Assembly: GCA_030037905.1 (NCBI GenBank) | Contig: JASHPX010000352.1 | Location: forward strand, 1 to 45,722 | Source: Gammaproteobacteria bacterium | GTDB taxonomy: Bacteria > Pseudomonadota > Gammaproteobacteria > Steroidobacterales > Steroidobacteraceae | Length of the DNA stretch: 45,722 bases | Direction: 5' to 3' | Notes under the pieces: generated by a model | Databases searched by the model: none | What the model saw: only the letters and a program-made list of their open reading frames with translations | What the model was told of the DNA's origin: nothing | Shown: positions 1-7,983 of the stretch, piece by piece | Layout: each line of letters starts with the position of its first letter | How positions within the stretch are numbered: position 1 is the first letter of the stretch | Translations under genes and position numbers: made by a program

Positions 1-1
1 A

Positions 2-847
2 TCGCTGTCGGCCATGGCCGTGCCGGCGCTGGCTGCGCTGGCCGTTCTGGTGGGGCTGGTCATGGTGCTGCAAGTGCCACGCATTCGCGACGTGCGCATA
101 CCGCTGCCCGAGCTGCCCACGGATCTGGAGGGATTCACCATCGTGCAGATCAGCGACCTGCACGTGGGCAACACCCTGCGACGCGGCTACGTCGAGCGTG
201 TGGTACGCAAGGTCAATACGCTGGCACCGGACCTGGTGGCCATCACCGGGGATCTCGTCGACGGCAGCGTGGCCAGTCTCTCCTCCGAGGTAGCTCCGCT
301 TGCGCAGCTGCGCTCGCGTCACGGCATCTGGTTCGTGACCGGCAATCACGAATATTACTCGGGCGCCAATGCGTGGATCGCCGAGCTGCGGCGTCTCGGA
401 ATGCACGTGCTGCTCAATGAGCACGCCATCATCCGGCACGGTGCCGCAGCCCTGGTGCTCGCCGGCGTGACCGATACGCAGGCGGGGGCGTTCGACCCCC
501 GCCAGCGCAGCGATCCGCAGGCGGCGCTGCGCGGCGCCCCGCGCGAGGTGCGCCCGCGCATCCTGCTCGCGCATCGACCGCGCAGCGCGGCGGCGGCAGC
601 GGCCGCAGGCTATGACCTGCAGCTCTCCGGCCATACGCATGGCGGTCAGTTCTGGCCCTGGAATTGGGTGGTGCGCTACCGGGAGCCTCTCGCTTTGGGC
701 CTGGATCGCCTGCAGGGACTGTGGGTCTATACGAGCCGTGGGACCGGGTACTGGGGCCCCCCACAGCGTCTCGGGGTGCCCGCCGAGATCACGCGTCTGA
801 GCCTCACGCGAGAGGCCACCGGGACCGCTGCACGCCTGAGCGCGTGA
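2..847 (+). CDS. Metallophosphoesterase, YaeI/YkuE-like (5' end cut by window)
   Basis: This is a calcineurin-like metallophosphoesterase with the full metal-ligand set in order: ISDLHVG (D-x-H), ITGDLVDG (GD), VTGNHEYY (GNHE) and LSGHTHGGQFWPW (GHTHGGQ). The last motif and the N-terminal hydrophobic helix are typical of the membrane-anchored YaeI/YkuE group, which hydrolyses phosphodiester bonds such as those of lipid-linked substrates. The exact substrate cannot be read from the sequence. The ORF track starts at ATG 14, but the frame is open back to base 2, and family members usually carry more N-terminal membrane sequence, so the true start probably lies outside the window. An alanine run (about residues 195-202) sits just before the GHTHGGQ motif. 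The lemA gene follows after a short gap. Confidence 0.85.
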   Translation, partial: SLSAMAVPALAALAVLVGLVMVLQVPRIRDVRIPLPELPTDLEGFTIVQISDLHVGNTLRRGYVERVVRKVNTLAPDLVAITGDLVDGSVASLSSEVAPLAQLRSRHGIWFVTGNHEYYSGANAWIAELRRLGMHVLLNEHAIIRHGAAALVLAGVTDTQAGAFDPRQRSDPQAALRGAPREVRPRILLAHRPRSAAAAAAAGYDLQLSGHTHGGQFWPWNWVVRYREPLALGLDRLQGLWVYTSRGTGYWGPPQRLGVPAEITRLSLTREATGTAARLSA

Positions 848-877
848 CCTACGTCGCGGTTGCGCCCGCACCGCCGC

Positions 878-911
878 TGCTACAGTGCCTCGCTTGCTAC
901 AGTGCCTCGCT
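878..911. repeat. Perfect 17-bp tandem duplication upstream of lemA
   Basis: The unit TGCTACAGTGCCTCGCT occurs twice with no spacer in the 107-bp gap between the phosphoesterase stop and the lemA start. It may alter the lemA promoter or leader. No promoter hexamers stand out. Confidence 0.8.
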
Positions 912-954
912 GTCGCAGGCGGGCAGGGGCCCGAGGCCCCACAGGGAGCGTCCC

Positions 955-1527
955 ATGACATGGGTACTGGTGCTGGCGATCCTGCTGGTACTGCTGATCT
1001 ACATGATCATGCAGTACAACGGCCTGGTGGCGCTGCGCGAGAGTGTCAAACAGGCCTGGGCCAATATCGATGTGCTGCTCCAGCAGCGTCATGACGAGCT
1101 GCCCAAGCTCGTGGAGACCTGCCGGCAATACATGCAGTACGAGCGTGATACGCTCGAGAAGGTGATGCTGGCGCGCGCGGCGGTCAGCGCGGCGCACGAG
1201 CGACGCGATATGCCGGCGCTCGGCACGGCGGAGAACCAGCTGCGAGCCACCCTCGGACAGTTGTACGCCGTCGCGGAGAACTATCCGCAGCTCAAAGCGG
1301 ACCAGAACTTCCAGCAACTGCAGACCCGCATTACCGGCCTGGAGAGCGCCATTGCCGACCGGCGCGAGTACTACAACTCACAGGTCCAGCTGAACAATAC
1401 CCGCATCGCTCAGTTTCCGGCGGTGCTGCTGGCTCACCAATTCGGCTTCCAGCCCGCGCAGCTGCTGAAGATCGATCAGCAGGAGCGTCAGGACGTAGAC
1501 GTCGGCGCGCTGTTCCGCGCCTCGTGA
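955..1527 (+). CDS. lemA: LemA family protein
   Basis: The 190-residue protein has one N-terminal membrane helix (about residues 2-20, TWVLVLAILLVLLIYMIM) followed by a mostly helical domain. That domain has typical LemA features: NGLVALRESVKQAWANIDV, QRHDELPKLVETC, and the C-terminal NNTRIAQFPAVLLA. LemA proteins are small membrane-anchored helical-bundle proteins of unknown biochemical role, often beside TPM/GIDE-type envelope genes. The ORF track begins at 664, but that extension overlaps the upstream gene and is not LemA-like. ATG 955 has a purine-rich AGGGAG sequence about 7 bases upstream. The GIDE-domain gene follows 22 bp later, so the two are probably one operon. Confidence 0.92.
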   Translation: MTWVLVLAILLVLLIYMIMQYNGLVALRESVKQAWANIDVLLQQRHDELPKLVETCRQYMQYERDTLEKVMLARAAVSAAHERRDMPALGTAENQLRATLGQLYAVAENYPQLKADQNFQQLQTRITGLESAIADRREYYNSQVQLNNTRIAQFPAVLLAHQFGFQPAQLLKIDQQERQDVDVGALFRAS

Positions 1528-1549
1528 GCTGAAGCTCTCCGCAGACCTC

Positions 1550-2446
1550 ATGCCACCCGGCTCCGCCCACGTCGCGTGGACGATCCACGGCCAGCCTGGC
1601 ACGCTGGTGCTGGCGCTCGTGGCCGCCTGCCTGGCCTGCTTCGTCTTCATGTATCGCGGGTGGGCGCGTGCACGCAGTCTGTCCAACACGGCGCGTGCGC
1701 GTGTACGCTCGGCGCCGCACGGATACATCGAGCTCTACGGGCGGACCTCATTCCCACCGCAAACCGCCGATCAGGCCAAGAGCGCGCCGCTGACCGGACG
1801 CGCCTGCGTGTGGTGGCGTTATCACGTCTACCGCCGCGCGGGGAAAGGCTGGGTCACTATCGATCACGGCGCGAGCGACCACTCCTTTCTCCTGCAGGAC
1901 GATACCGGCAGCTGTGTCGTGGATCCGCGGGGCGCGGAGGTCACTCCGAGCGCGCGTCAGGTGTGGTATGGCTCGGAGTCCTGGCCGAGCAGCCCCTACA
2001 GCACCGGTTTGGGAGCGCTGGGCAGCAACTACAAGTACATCGAGCAGCGCATCCACGAAGCCGACGACGTGTGCGCGCTCGGAGAGCTGGGAGCCACCGG
2101 CGGCCTGGCCGATGGCGGCGTCGACTCCGAGATCGCGGCGCTGCTGCATGATTGGAAGAGCGACCCGGCCGCGCTATTGAAGCGATTCGACCGTGACGGC
2201 GATGGACAACTCGATGCACAGGAGTGGGAGCAGGCGCGCGCCGCCGCGCGTGCCCAGGTGCTCGAGGGGCGCGCACAGACCCCGCTGGTGAAGCAGATGG
2301 CGCGACCGCGTGACGGCCGTCCCTACCTCCTCGCCGCCCGCACCCCCGAGCGCCTTGCGCGCCGCTACCGCCTGCAGGCCGCCGCCTGCCTGGGAGGTTT
2401 CTTCGTCACGTTGCTCTTGCTCGCGCACCTGTTCGGTGCGCACTGA
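1550..2446 (+). CDS. GIDE-domain (E3-ligase-like) membrane protein with EF-hand
   Basis: The 298-residue protein has membrane helices at both ends (about residues 18-37 and 275-295). The central domain resembles the GIDE/MULAN domain seen in bacterial 'E3 ubiquitin ligase'-annotated proteins: LTGRACVWWRYHVYRR, then SDHSFLLQDDTGSCVVDPRGAEV. No RING finger is visible, so ubiquitin-ligase activity is not implied. Near residues 212-224 is a canonical EF-hand loop, DRDGDGQLDAQEW, with acidic or oxygen ligands at the calcium positions. That is an unusual addition to this fold and suggests Ca2+ sensing. It lies directly behind lemA, the usual partner of GIDE proteins, so joint action at the envelope is likely. 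It converges on the P450 gene. Confidence 0.8.
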   Translation: MPPGSAHVAWTIHGQPGTLVLALVAACLACFVFMYRGWARARSLSNTARARVRSAPHGYIELYGRTSFPPQTADQAKSAPLTGRACVWWRYHVYRRAGKGWVTIDHGASDHSFLLQDDTGSCVVDPRGAEVTPSARQVWYGSESWPSSPYSTGLGALGSNYKYIEQRIHEADDVCALGELGATGGLADGGVDSEIAALLHDWKSDPAALLKRFDRDGDGQLDAQEWEQARAAARAQVLEGRAQTPLVKQMARPRDGRPYLLAARTPERLARRYRLQAAACLGGFFVTLLLLAHLFGAH

Positions 2447-2479
2447 GCCAACCGTCGCGCCGCACCTTCCCGCGATTGC

Positions 2480-3655
2480 CTACGCCGCGTACAGGCGCAG
2501 CGGCAGCTTCGCGGGCCCGTGGCCGATCGTCGTGATCCAGGGCTCCTCTTCGCCCGCGACCTCGATGCGCTCGATACGGCGTACGAGCTCGGCCAGCAGC
2601 ACCGAGGCCTCGAGCTGCGCGAGCGCACGGCCGACGCAGGCGTGTGTGCCGTAACCGAAGCCCAGGTGCTTACGCACATCTCTCTCCACGTCGAACGCCA
2701 GCGGATTATCCCAGGCGCGCGGATCGCGATTGGCCGCAGCGAACAGCAACCCCGTGCGCTGGCCGGCAGGGATGGTGAAGCCCTCGATCCGCACCTCGCG
2801 CGTGGTGATGCGACCCGCCATGCGAGACGGAGAGTCCCAGCGCAGGCACTCGTCGAAGGAATTCCTCAGCAGCCGGGGGTTGTCGCGCACCCGCCGATAC
2901 TGGTCCGGATACTTGGCAAAGGCCCCGATCGTGGCCGCCAGGGTCACGAAGCTGGTATCCGAGCCGGCCGATAGCACGACCTGGACCAGCAGCTTCGCCT
3001 CCGCGAGGCTGATCTGGCCCTCGTCCGCAGCGGCAAAGATCTGCGCACCGACGCCATCGGGCGTCAGCCGCTCGCGCTCGCAGGCCCAGTTGAGCCACTC
3101 GACCGTCGGGCCCGCGTCCTTGATCGCCTCCTCGTACAGCTCATTCGGCGGCCCGAACGTCGCCCAGACCATGTGACCGAAACCGGTCATGTTCTCGCGT
3201 CCCTCGTCGGGCAGCCCGATCATGTCCGGCAGCACCTTGAAGACGAAGCGCTTGGTAATCTCGTCGACGACCTCGATGGTTTCGCCCGAGCGCGCCACGA
3301 CCTCGTCGAATACCGTGGCCGCTTCCCGCTCGAAGGTCGGACGGATTGCCTCGAGCGCTCGCGGCCCGAGCGTATTGGCGATGATGGGGCGCACGCGCGT
3401 GTGGCGCGGAGGATCGTCGGTGACCAGGATTTCCGGGCGCACAGAATTCGGGTCATGCCACGGCCGCGAGGCCGAGGAGAAGCTCTTCCAGTCGGTGAGG
3501 CCCGCGGCCACGTCGGCATAGCGCGTGACGATCACCGTGCCGTCCGCGAGGCGGGCCACCGGCGTCGCCTCGCGCAGCGCGTCGTCCGTCGCGCGCGCAT
3601 CGCGCACGCAGGCCTCGGAGAAGATGTCCACCTCGTACAGCGGAATGTCGGGCAT
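2480..3655 (-). CDS. Cytochrome P450
   Basis: This is a soluble bacterial class-I-type cytochrome P450 of 391 residues, needing a separate ferredoxin and reductase. Visible motifs are the I-helix oxygen-activation motif AGSDTS (about 230-235), the K-helix ExxR as ECLR (about 269), and the haem loop FGYGTHACVG with the proximal cysteine at about 340. The substrate is unknown; the family oxidises hydrophobic molecules such as steroids, terpenes and fatty acids. The track start (3862) adds a 69-residue basic low-complexity extension. The start MPDIPLYEV at 3655 is preceded by GGGGGAA and fits the family length. The gene is divergent from an SDR, a common pairing in oxidative catabolic clusters. 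No ferredoxin gene is in the window. Confidence 0.93.
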   Translation of the reverse strand: MPDIPLYEVDIFSEACVRDARATDDALREATPVARLADGTVIVTRYADVAAGLTDWKSFSSASRPWHDPNSVRPEILVTDDPPRHTRVRPIIANTLGPRALEAIRPTFEREAATVFDEVVARSGETIEVVDEITKRFVFKVLPDMIGLPDEGRENMTGFGHMVWATFGPPNELYEEAIKDAGPTVEWLNWACERERLTPDGVGAQIFAAADEGQISLAEAKLLVQVVLSAGSDTSFVTLAATIGAFAKYPDQYRRVRDNPRLLRNSFDECLRWDSPSRMAGRITTREVRIEGFTIPAGQRTGLLFAAANRDPRAWDNPLAFDVERDVRKHLGFGYGTHACVGRALAQLEASVLLAELVRRIERIEVAGEEEPWITTIGHGPAKLPLRLYAA

Positions 3656-3864
3656 CGTGCGTTCCCCCAAGTCGGCAGCGTAAGCCAGGCGAGCCGGAAC
3701 AGCCAGACGAGCCAGAATCAGGGATTTATCCTTGCTAAAATCCTGGATTCGTAAGCCCGTCCATCGTAGGCGGCATGCCCCTGCTGCCGCTCGAGCAGGC
3801 GCGGCGCGAGATGGAGGAGATGCTGACACAGTTTCCGATCGTTTACCCGACACAGAACACACGC
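3656..3864. promoter_or_regulatory. Divergent promoter region between P450 and SDR
   Basis: About 210 bp separates the divergent P450 and SDR starts. It contains a relatively AT-rich core near 3715-3745 (GGGATTTATCCTTGCTAAAA), with a short inverted pair GGATTT/AAATCC around it. Shared regulation is plausible. No specific regulator site can be assigned. Confidence 0.4.
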
Positions 3865-4641
3865 ATGGAACTCGAGCTAAACGGCAAAGTGGTGCTCGTC
3901 ACCGGCGGCTCGAAGGGCATCGGCCTTGCCTGCGCGCGCGGTTTCCTGGCCGAGGGTGCGCGAGTCGCCATCGTCTCGCGAGGTCAGGCGAATATCGATC
4001 GTGCCCTGGCGAGCCTCGCGGGGGCGCTAGGCTTCGCGGCCGACCTCAGCGACGCCGACGCCGCGGTTCAGATGGTGGATCGAGTGCAGGGCGCTCTCGG
4101 GCCCATCGATGTTCTGGTCAACAGCGCGGGCGCGGCCAAGCGAACCGCGCCTGCGGATCTCGCCCCCGCCGCCTGGCATGCGGCCATGGATGCAAAATAT
4201 TTCTCCTACATTCACGTGATCGACCCCGTGGTCAAGCGCATGGCCGCTCGCCGCCGCGGCGTGATCGTCAGTGTCATCGGCAATGGGGGCAAGATCGCCT
4301 CACCACCGCACATCCCCGGCGGCTCCGCCAATGCCGCGCTGATGCTGGCCACCGCCGGGCTGGCGAGGGCCTATGCCGCCAGCGGCGTTCGGGTCCTGGC
4401 CGTCAACCCCGGCCTCACGAACACCGAGCGGTTGCAAGAGGGCATGAAGGTCACTGCGCGTCTGAGTGGGATCTCCGAGGCCGAGGCGCTGCAGACGAGC
4501 CTCGCAGCCATCCCGCTGGGCCGCCTGGCGGAGCCGGAGGAAATCGCCAACGCCGTAGTCTTTCTAGCCTCATCGAAGGCCAGCTACATCACCGGAATCA
4601 CCCTCAGCATGGACGGGGCTGCGGCGCCGGTCGTGGTCTAG
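3865..4641 (+). CDS. SDR-fold oxidoreductase lacking the YxxxK pair
   Basis: The protein is about 258 residues with a Rossmann fold: the TGGSKGIG cofactor loop at about 13-20, VLVNSAGA (the NNAG equivalent), and the C-terminal VNPGLTNTERL and LASSKASYITGITLSMDG blocks of classical SDRs. Where classical members have YxxSK, this one reads IPGGSANAALMLA. The catalytic Tyr and Lys are replaced by Gly and Asn. This is either a divergent SDR subfamily with other chemistry or a non-catalytic one. The start is uncertain: the ORF is open from ATG 3775 (288 residues), but that adds sequence within the divergent promoter region, and MELELNGK at 3865 fits the family N-terminus. It is divergent from the P450 and probably shares its pathway. 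Confidence 0.8.
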   Translation: MELELNGKVVLVTGGSKGIGLACARGFLAEGARVAIVSRGQANIDRALASLAGALGFAADLSDADAAVQMVDRVQGALGPIDVLVNSAGAAKRTAPADLAPAAWHAAMDAKYFSYIHVIDPVVKRMAARRRGVIVSVIGNGGKIASPPHIPGGSANAALMLATAGLARAYAASGVRVLAVNPGLTNTERLQEGMKVTARLSGISEAEALQTSLAAIPLGRLAEPEEIANAVVFLASSKASYITGITLSMDGAAAPVVV

Positions 4642-4778
4642 CATCCGTCGTGGTGTGGCAGCGAGCTCACGCTATCTGCGGCAGGACCCGCGATTCGGGG
4701 CGGCGCCCGCGCCATTGGAAAAGGCTTTCATGGCGGCGCAGACTTGCAGCTACGTGCACGCTGAGGGAGGAGTGGGCC

Positions 4779-5177
4779 ATGCGCTATCGGACTTGGGCTC
4801 TGATATGTCTGACAATGGCGCTGTCGGGCCTCTGCCAGGCAGCCGGTCCTTACGACTCTGCGGCGCGCACGCAGATCAAGCGCGTCGATCTGTCCGGCGC
4901 CCCGGGCATGGAGGTCATTACTTCCATTGTCGAGGTACACAAGGGCCAGACGATTCCCAAGCATCTGCATCATGGCATCGAGGCCGGATACGTGCTGCAG
5001 GGAACTCTGGTTCAGTACCCCGGCAAGCCGCCCACGATGATGAAGACCGGTACGCCGATCATGAATCTGCGCGACGTCGTGCACAGCGGATTCACTGTGG
5101 TGGGCGATCGACCGCTCAAGATCTTTACGGTACACATCGTCGATAAGGGCAAACCGCTGTATCAGTGGGTGAAGTGA
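4779..5177 (+). CDS. Secreted small cupin protein
   Basis: This 132-residue protein has a clear signal peptide (MRYRTWALICLTMALSGLCQA, cleavage near AAG) and a single cupin barrel. The first cupin motif is IPKHLHHGIEAGYVLQG, with His and Glu metal ligands; VVHSGFTVVGDRP carries the likely second-motif His. Exported single-domain cupins of this type have no assigned reaction; they may bind a metal and a small acid. The track ORF (3732-5177) merges this gene with an antisense-like reading of the SDR. The real start at 4779 is preceded by GAGGGAGGA at about 8 bases. Confidence 0.85.
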   Translation: MRYRTWALICLTMALSGLCQAAGPYDSAARTQIKRVDLSGAPGMEVITSIVEVHKGQTIPKHLHHGIEAGYVLQGTLVQYPGKPPTMMKTGTPIMNLRDVVHSGFTVVGDRPLKIFTVHIVDKGKPLYQWVK

Positions 5178-5259
5178 GACCGAGCCGAACGCAGGTCAGC
5201 GTCGCGCAGCAGTTTCTCCGGGCTTTCGCTACGTTCGCCGCGCAGGCGGGGGGGTGAAG

Positions 5260-5922
5260 ATGCGTACCGATCTCGACTCGCTGGAGGCGCGCGTCATTGG
5301 AAGCCTCATCGAGAAACAGGTCACCACTCCCGATCAATATCCGCTGTCACTCAACGCTCTGGTGAACGCCTGCAATCAAAAGAGCAACCGCGATCCCGCG
5401 ATGAGTCTCGATGAGGCGACCGTCCAGCGCACGCTCGACGCGCTGTCGCGCAGGCATTTGATCCTCGAGCGCTCCGGCTTCGGTAGCCGCGTGCCCAAGT
5501 ACCAGCAGCTGTTCTGCAATACGGAGCACGGCAGCCTGAAGTTCTCGCCCCAGGAGCTCGCGGTCGTGTGCGAGCTGCTGCTGCGCGGCCCGCAGACCCC
5601 GGGCGAGCTGCGTTCACGTGCCAGCCGCATGGCACCCTTCAACGATGTCTCGGAGGTCGAAGCGGCGCTGCAGAATCTACTCGGGCGCGAGGGTGGACCG
5701 CTCGTCGCGCGACTGCCGCGGGAGAGTGGACGGCGCGAGTCACGCTACCTGCACCTCTTCAGCGGTGACGCGCCTCCGGAAGCAATCGCGCAGGACGTTG
5801 CAGTGGAATGCGAGGCTGCGGCCGGCGATCGCGAGACGCTCTCCAGCCGTGTGGCCAGGCTCGAAGAAGAGCTGCGTGGGCTTCGCTCCGAGTTCGAGGC
5901 ACTCAAGTCGCGAGGTGGGTGA
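5260..5922 (+). CDS. yceH: YceH family (DUF480/UPF0502) protein
   Basis: The 220-residue protein consists of two winged-helix domains followed by a coiled coil, as in E. coli YceH. Diagnostic segments are LEARVIGSLIEKQVTTPDQYP, SLNALVNACNQKSNRDP and QELAVVCELLLRGPQTPGELR. The C-terminus (about 190-215) is a Leu/Glu-rich heptad coil, LSSRVARLEEELRGLRSEF. The molecular function is not established. The track start is GTG 5254; ATG 5260, with the GGGGGGGTGAAG stretch just upstream, is an equally good or better start. Confidence 0.93.
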   Translation: MRTDLDSLEARVIGSLIEKQVTTPDQYPLSLNALVNACNQKSNRDPAMSLDEATVQRTLDALSRRHLILERSGFGSRVPKYQQLFCNTEHGSLKFSPQELAVVCELLLRGPQTPGELRSRASRMAPFNDVSEVEAALQNLLGREGGPLVARLPRESGRRESRYLHLFSGDAPPEAIAQDVAVECEAAAGDRETLSSRVARLEEELRGLRSEFEALKSRGG

Positions 5923-6005
5923 GCCGAACAGCCCGGAGCCGACATACCGGCTAGCGTGTAGACTTTGGCCCGAGTATCGAAGAATCCACATCGGGGGGCT
6001 ATGAA

Positions 6006-6929
6006 ATGACTTCGACGCTGAAAGTGACGGCAGCCGCACTGGTGCTGGCCATAGCGATAGCAGGCACCTGCCTTGCTCACGCGGCTACGCGCGGCAGCGA
6101 ATCCCCGCGGACCCCGGCCTGCGACCGCGCCTGCCTCAGCGGGCTCATGAGCGACTACCTGAATGCGCTCGTCGCGGCAGATGCCTCACGACTCAGAGTC
6201 AGCCAACCGATCCGCTTCACGGAGGACCAGCAGGAGCGCAAATTCGGTGTCGAGGGAATCTGGAGCCACCACGTTACCCTGACCGGGTACCGGTTCGATA
6301 TCATCGATGTGCGCGCGGGCGTTGCGGCGAGCCTGGTGAAGGTACGGATCGACGGCATGCCTGCATTGCTCGCCATGCGACTGCTCACGCGCGGCGGACG
6401 CATCTCGGGAGTGGAGAGCATCGTCGTACACTCACGCACCGAGGGCATGCTCTTCAACGTCAACGCCATTCAGACGCTCAGCCGAGCGATGGCGTTCACG
6501 CCGTCGCCCGCGCAGCGCAATTCGCGCAAGGACATGATTGCGATCGCTTCGCGCTACCCGCGGGGCCTGCAGATGGGCAGCTTCGTGAAGTCCGATGTGC
6601 CGTTCGCGCCGGACGCGTATCGCTTCGAAAACGGCATGCTGATGGCCGGCCCGCACTGCACGTTCCTGCCCGGATGCGAGCACATCAAGACGGAGCAGAT
6701 TCCGACGTTATCGAAGCTCGTATATCGGGTTGCCGCAGTGGATGAGCGGCAGGGGATCGTGTTGATCCGCATGGACTTCGGACCAGGCTCGGTCTTCCCC
6801 GCGCCCGGCCGCCCCAAAAATCTATCGCTGAGCGTCTTCGAGGCCTTCAAGGTCTATGGCGGGCAGATTCACGCCGTGGAAGCCTTCATGAAGACCAAGC
6901 CGCAAGACCAGCCGCTCGGCTGGAATTGA
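6006..6929 (+). CDS. Secreted DUF8021-like / SnoaL-like protein
   Basis: The 307-residue exported protein has a signal peptide (LALVLAIAIAGTCLAHA-type core, residues 5-27). A segment beginning CDRACLSGLMSDYLNALVA and continuing RFTEDQQERKFGVEGIW resembles the repeated SnoaL-like half-domain annotated as DUF8021 in secreted bacterial and fungal proteins. These often sit in pathways that act on hydrophobic small molecules. The second half has a Cys pair, HCTFLPGCEH, that could form a disulphide. No catalytic residues can be assigned. It stands alone between yceH and the HD hydrolase on the same strand. Confidence 0.65.
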   Translation: MTSTLKVTAAALVLAIAIAGTCLAHAATRGSESPRTPACDRACLSGLMSDYLNALVAADASRLRVSQPIRFTEDQQERKFGVEGIWSHHVTLTGYRFDIIDVRAGVAASLVKVRIDGMPALLAMRLLTRGGRISGVESIVVHSRTEGMLFNVNAIQTLSRAMAFTPSPAQRNSRKDMIAIASRYPRGLQMGSFVKSDVPFAPDAYRFENGMLMAGPHCTFLPGCEHIKTEQIPTLSKLVYRVAAVDERQGIVLIRMDFGPGSVFPAPGRPKNLSLSVFEAFKVYGGQIHAVEAFMKTKPQDQPLGWN

Positions 6930-6936
6930 TCTCATA

Positions 6937-6971
6937 GCAGGCCCTGCGGATCCCGAAGGGTGGGGGCCTGC
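6937..6971 (+). promoter_or_regulatory. Hairpin covering the ribosome-binding region of the HD gene
   Basis: Perfect 8-base arms GCAGGCCC and GGGCCTGC flank an 18-base-plus loop. The right arm lies over the G-rich stretch that would serve as Shine-Dalgarno for ATG 6978. It could be a weak terminator for the upstream gene or a stem that limits translation of the HD gene. There is no U-tract. Confidence 0.4.
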
Positions 6972-6977
6972 GCCGCC

Positions 6978-7562
6978 ATGAATGAGAAGTTGCCGGCGAT
7001 CTGCGCATTCCTCGTCGACGCCGAGCGACTGAAGCTCGTGGAGCGCAAGGCTTACGTGAGCAATGTTTCGAGGCGTGAGAATTCTGCGGAGCACAGCTGG
7101 CACCTCGCGCTCGGACTGCTCGCGCTCGCCCGCGAGCTTGATCTCGAAATCAACCTGCCCAGGGCATTAGCCATGGCGATCATTCATGATCTCTGCGAGA
7201 TCGATGCCGGGGATACTCCCGCGTACGGTCCGGCGCGCGCCGACCAGCACGAGGCGGAACGCAAATGCATCGAGCGGCTCGCGGGCCATGGCATCGAGTT
7301 CGGAGCCGAGTTGCGCGAGCTCTGGCTCGAATACGAGGCTCAGGAAACGCGCGAGAGTCACTGGGTCAAAGTGCTCGACCGCGTCATGCCATTCGTCGTG
7401 AATCTGGCCTGCGAGGGTAGGAACTGGCTGGAGCAATCTGTCAGCCGATCGCAGGTATTGAGGGTCAGCGAGCCCGTGCGCCAGTACGCGCCGGACGTTT
7501 TCTCGTGGATGCTCGAGCGTGTGGACGAATGCGTGCAGAAGGGCTGGCTGAGAGACGGCTGA
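6978..7562 (+). CDS. HD-domain phosphohydrolase, YfbR-like
   Basis: The 194-residue all-helical HD protein has metal-ligand motifs RRENSAEHSWHLAL (first His), IIHDLCEIDAGD (the HD pair), and a downstream Asp in VLDRVMPFV. This pattern matches the YfbR/HDDC2 group, which dephosphorylates deoxyribonucleoside 5'-monophosphates. The specific activity here is inferred from the family. The track start GTG 6960 adds six residues; ATG 6978 agrees better with the family start (MNEKLPAICAFL). The upstream stem-loop may affect its translation. Confidence 0.85.
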   Translation: MNEKLPAICAFLVDAERLKLVERKAYVSNVSRRENSAEHSWHLALGLLALARELDLEINLPRALAMAIIHDLCEIDAGDTPAYGPARADQHEAERKCIERLAGHGIEFGAELRELWLEYEAQETRESHWVKVLDRVMPFVVNLACEGRNWLEQSVSRSQVLRVSEPVRQYAPDVFSWMLERVDECVQKGWLRDG

Positions 7563-7630
7563 CTGTCCATTCCTGTCCATTCGTCGACAAAGCAAGTCCA
7601 CCGCCTGCAGGAGTGCAGAACTCAACCGAT

Positions 7631-7660
7631 GCTATACTATCTATTAAGTGGATATTTAGC
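7631..7660 (+). promoter_or_regulatory. Probable HipB-type operator upstream of the first hipBA-like pair
   Basis: An imperfect inverted repeat, GCTATACTATC...GATATTTAGC, lies 15 bp before the XRE gene start. Its core TATC-N9-GATA is close to the E. coli HipB operator (TATCC-N8-GGATA). It overlaps an AT-rich, -10-like TATACT. Autoregulation is inferred. Confidence 0.5.
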
Positions 7661-7674
7661 CTTTTACATTTGGT

Positions 7675-7983
7675 ATGAATCAGGTTAGCGAGAGCCGCAG
7701 GATGCTGATGGCCCTTGGCCGGCGTTTGCGCCGGTCGCGGCTCGAGCGTAACGACACCATGGCCGTCTTCGCGCAGCGGATCGGCGTGTCAGAGCAGACG
7801 GTGCGTGCGATGGAGCGCGGCCTGCCGACGGTGCAGATCGGCACCTGGCTCGAGGCATTGTGGGTGCTGAACGAATTGGAGCCACTGGATCATTTGCTCA
7901 AAAAAAGGGAGAGCCTCCTCGATCTCGCGCGCCGCGCGGACAGTGCGCGTCAACGCCAGCGCGCATCCAGGCGTGGGAAATGA
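7675..7983 (+). CDS. XRE-family antitoxin, HipB-like
   Basis: The 102-residue protein has an N-terminal helix-turn-helix (about residues 12-70), with MAVFAQRIGVSEQTVRAMERG as the recognition region, and a basic C-terminus. It overlaps the HipA-like kinase gene by four bases (ATGA at 7980-7983), the standard antitoxin-first arrangement. It should bind the upstream inverted repeat and neutralise the kinase. The gene follows a 112-bp AT-richer gap that also contains a direct repeat, CTGTCCATTC x2 (about 7564-7583). Confidence 0.85.
   Translation: MNQVSESRRMLMALGRRLRRSRLERNDTMAVFAQRIGVSEQTVRAMERGLPTVQIGTWLEALWVLNELEPLDHLLKKRESLLDLARRADSARQRQRASRRGK

Noticed and set aside
1550-2446. Bacterial ubiquitin ligase annotation for the GIDE-domain protein
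   Set aside because: There is no RING zinc-binding Cys/His pattern, so only the GIDE-like domain is supported.
3732-5177. 481-residue plus-strand ORF in the track
   Set aside because: Its first two-thirds are an alternative frame of the SDR gene with Arg/Gly-rich low-complexity sequence; only the last 132 residues (the cupin from 4779) are a real gene.
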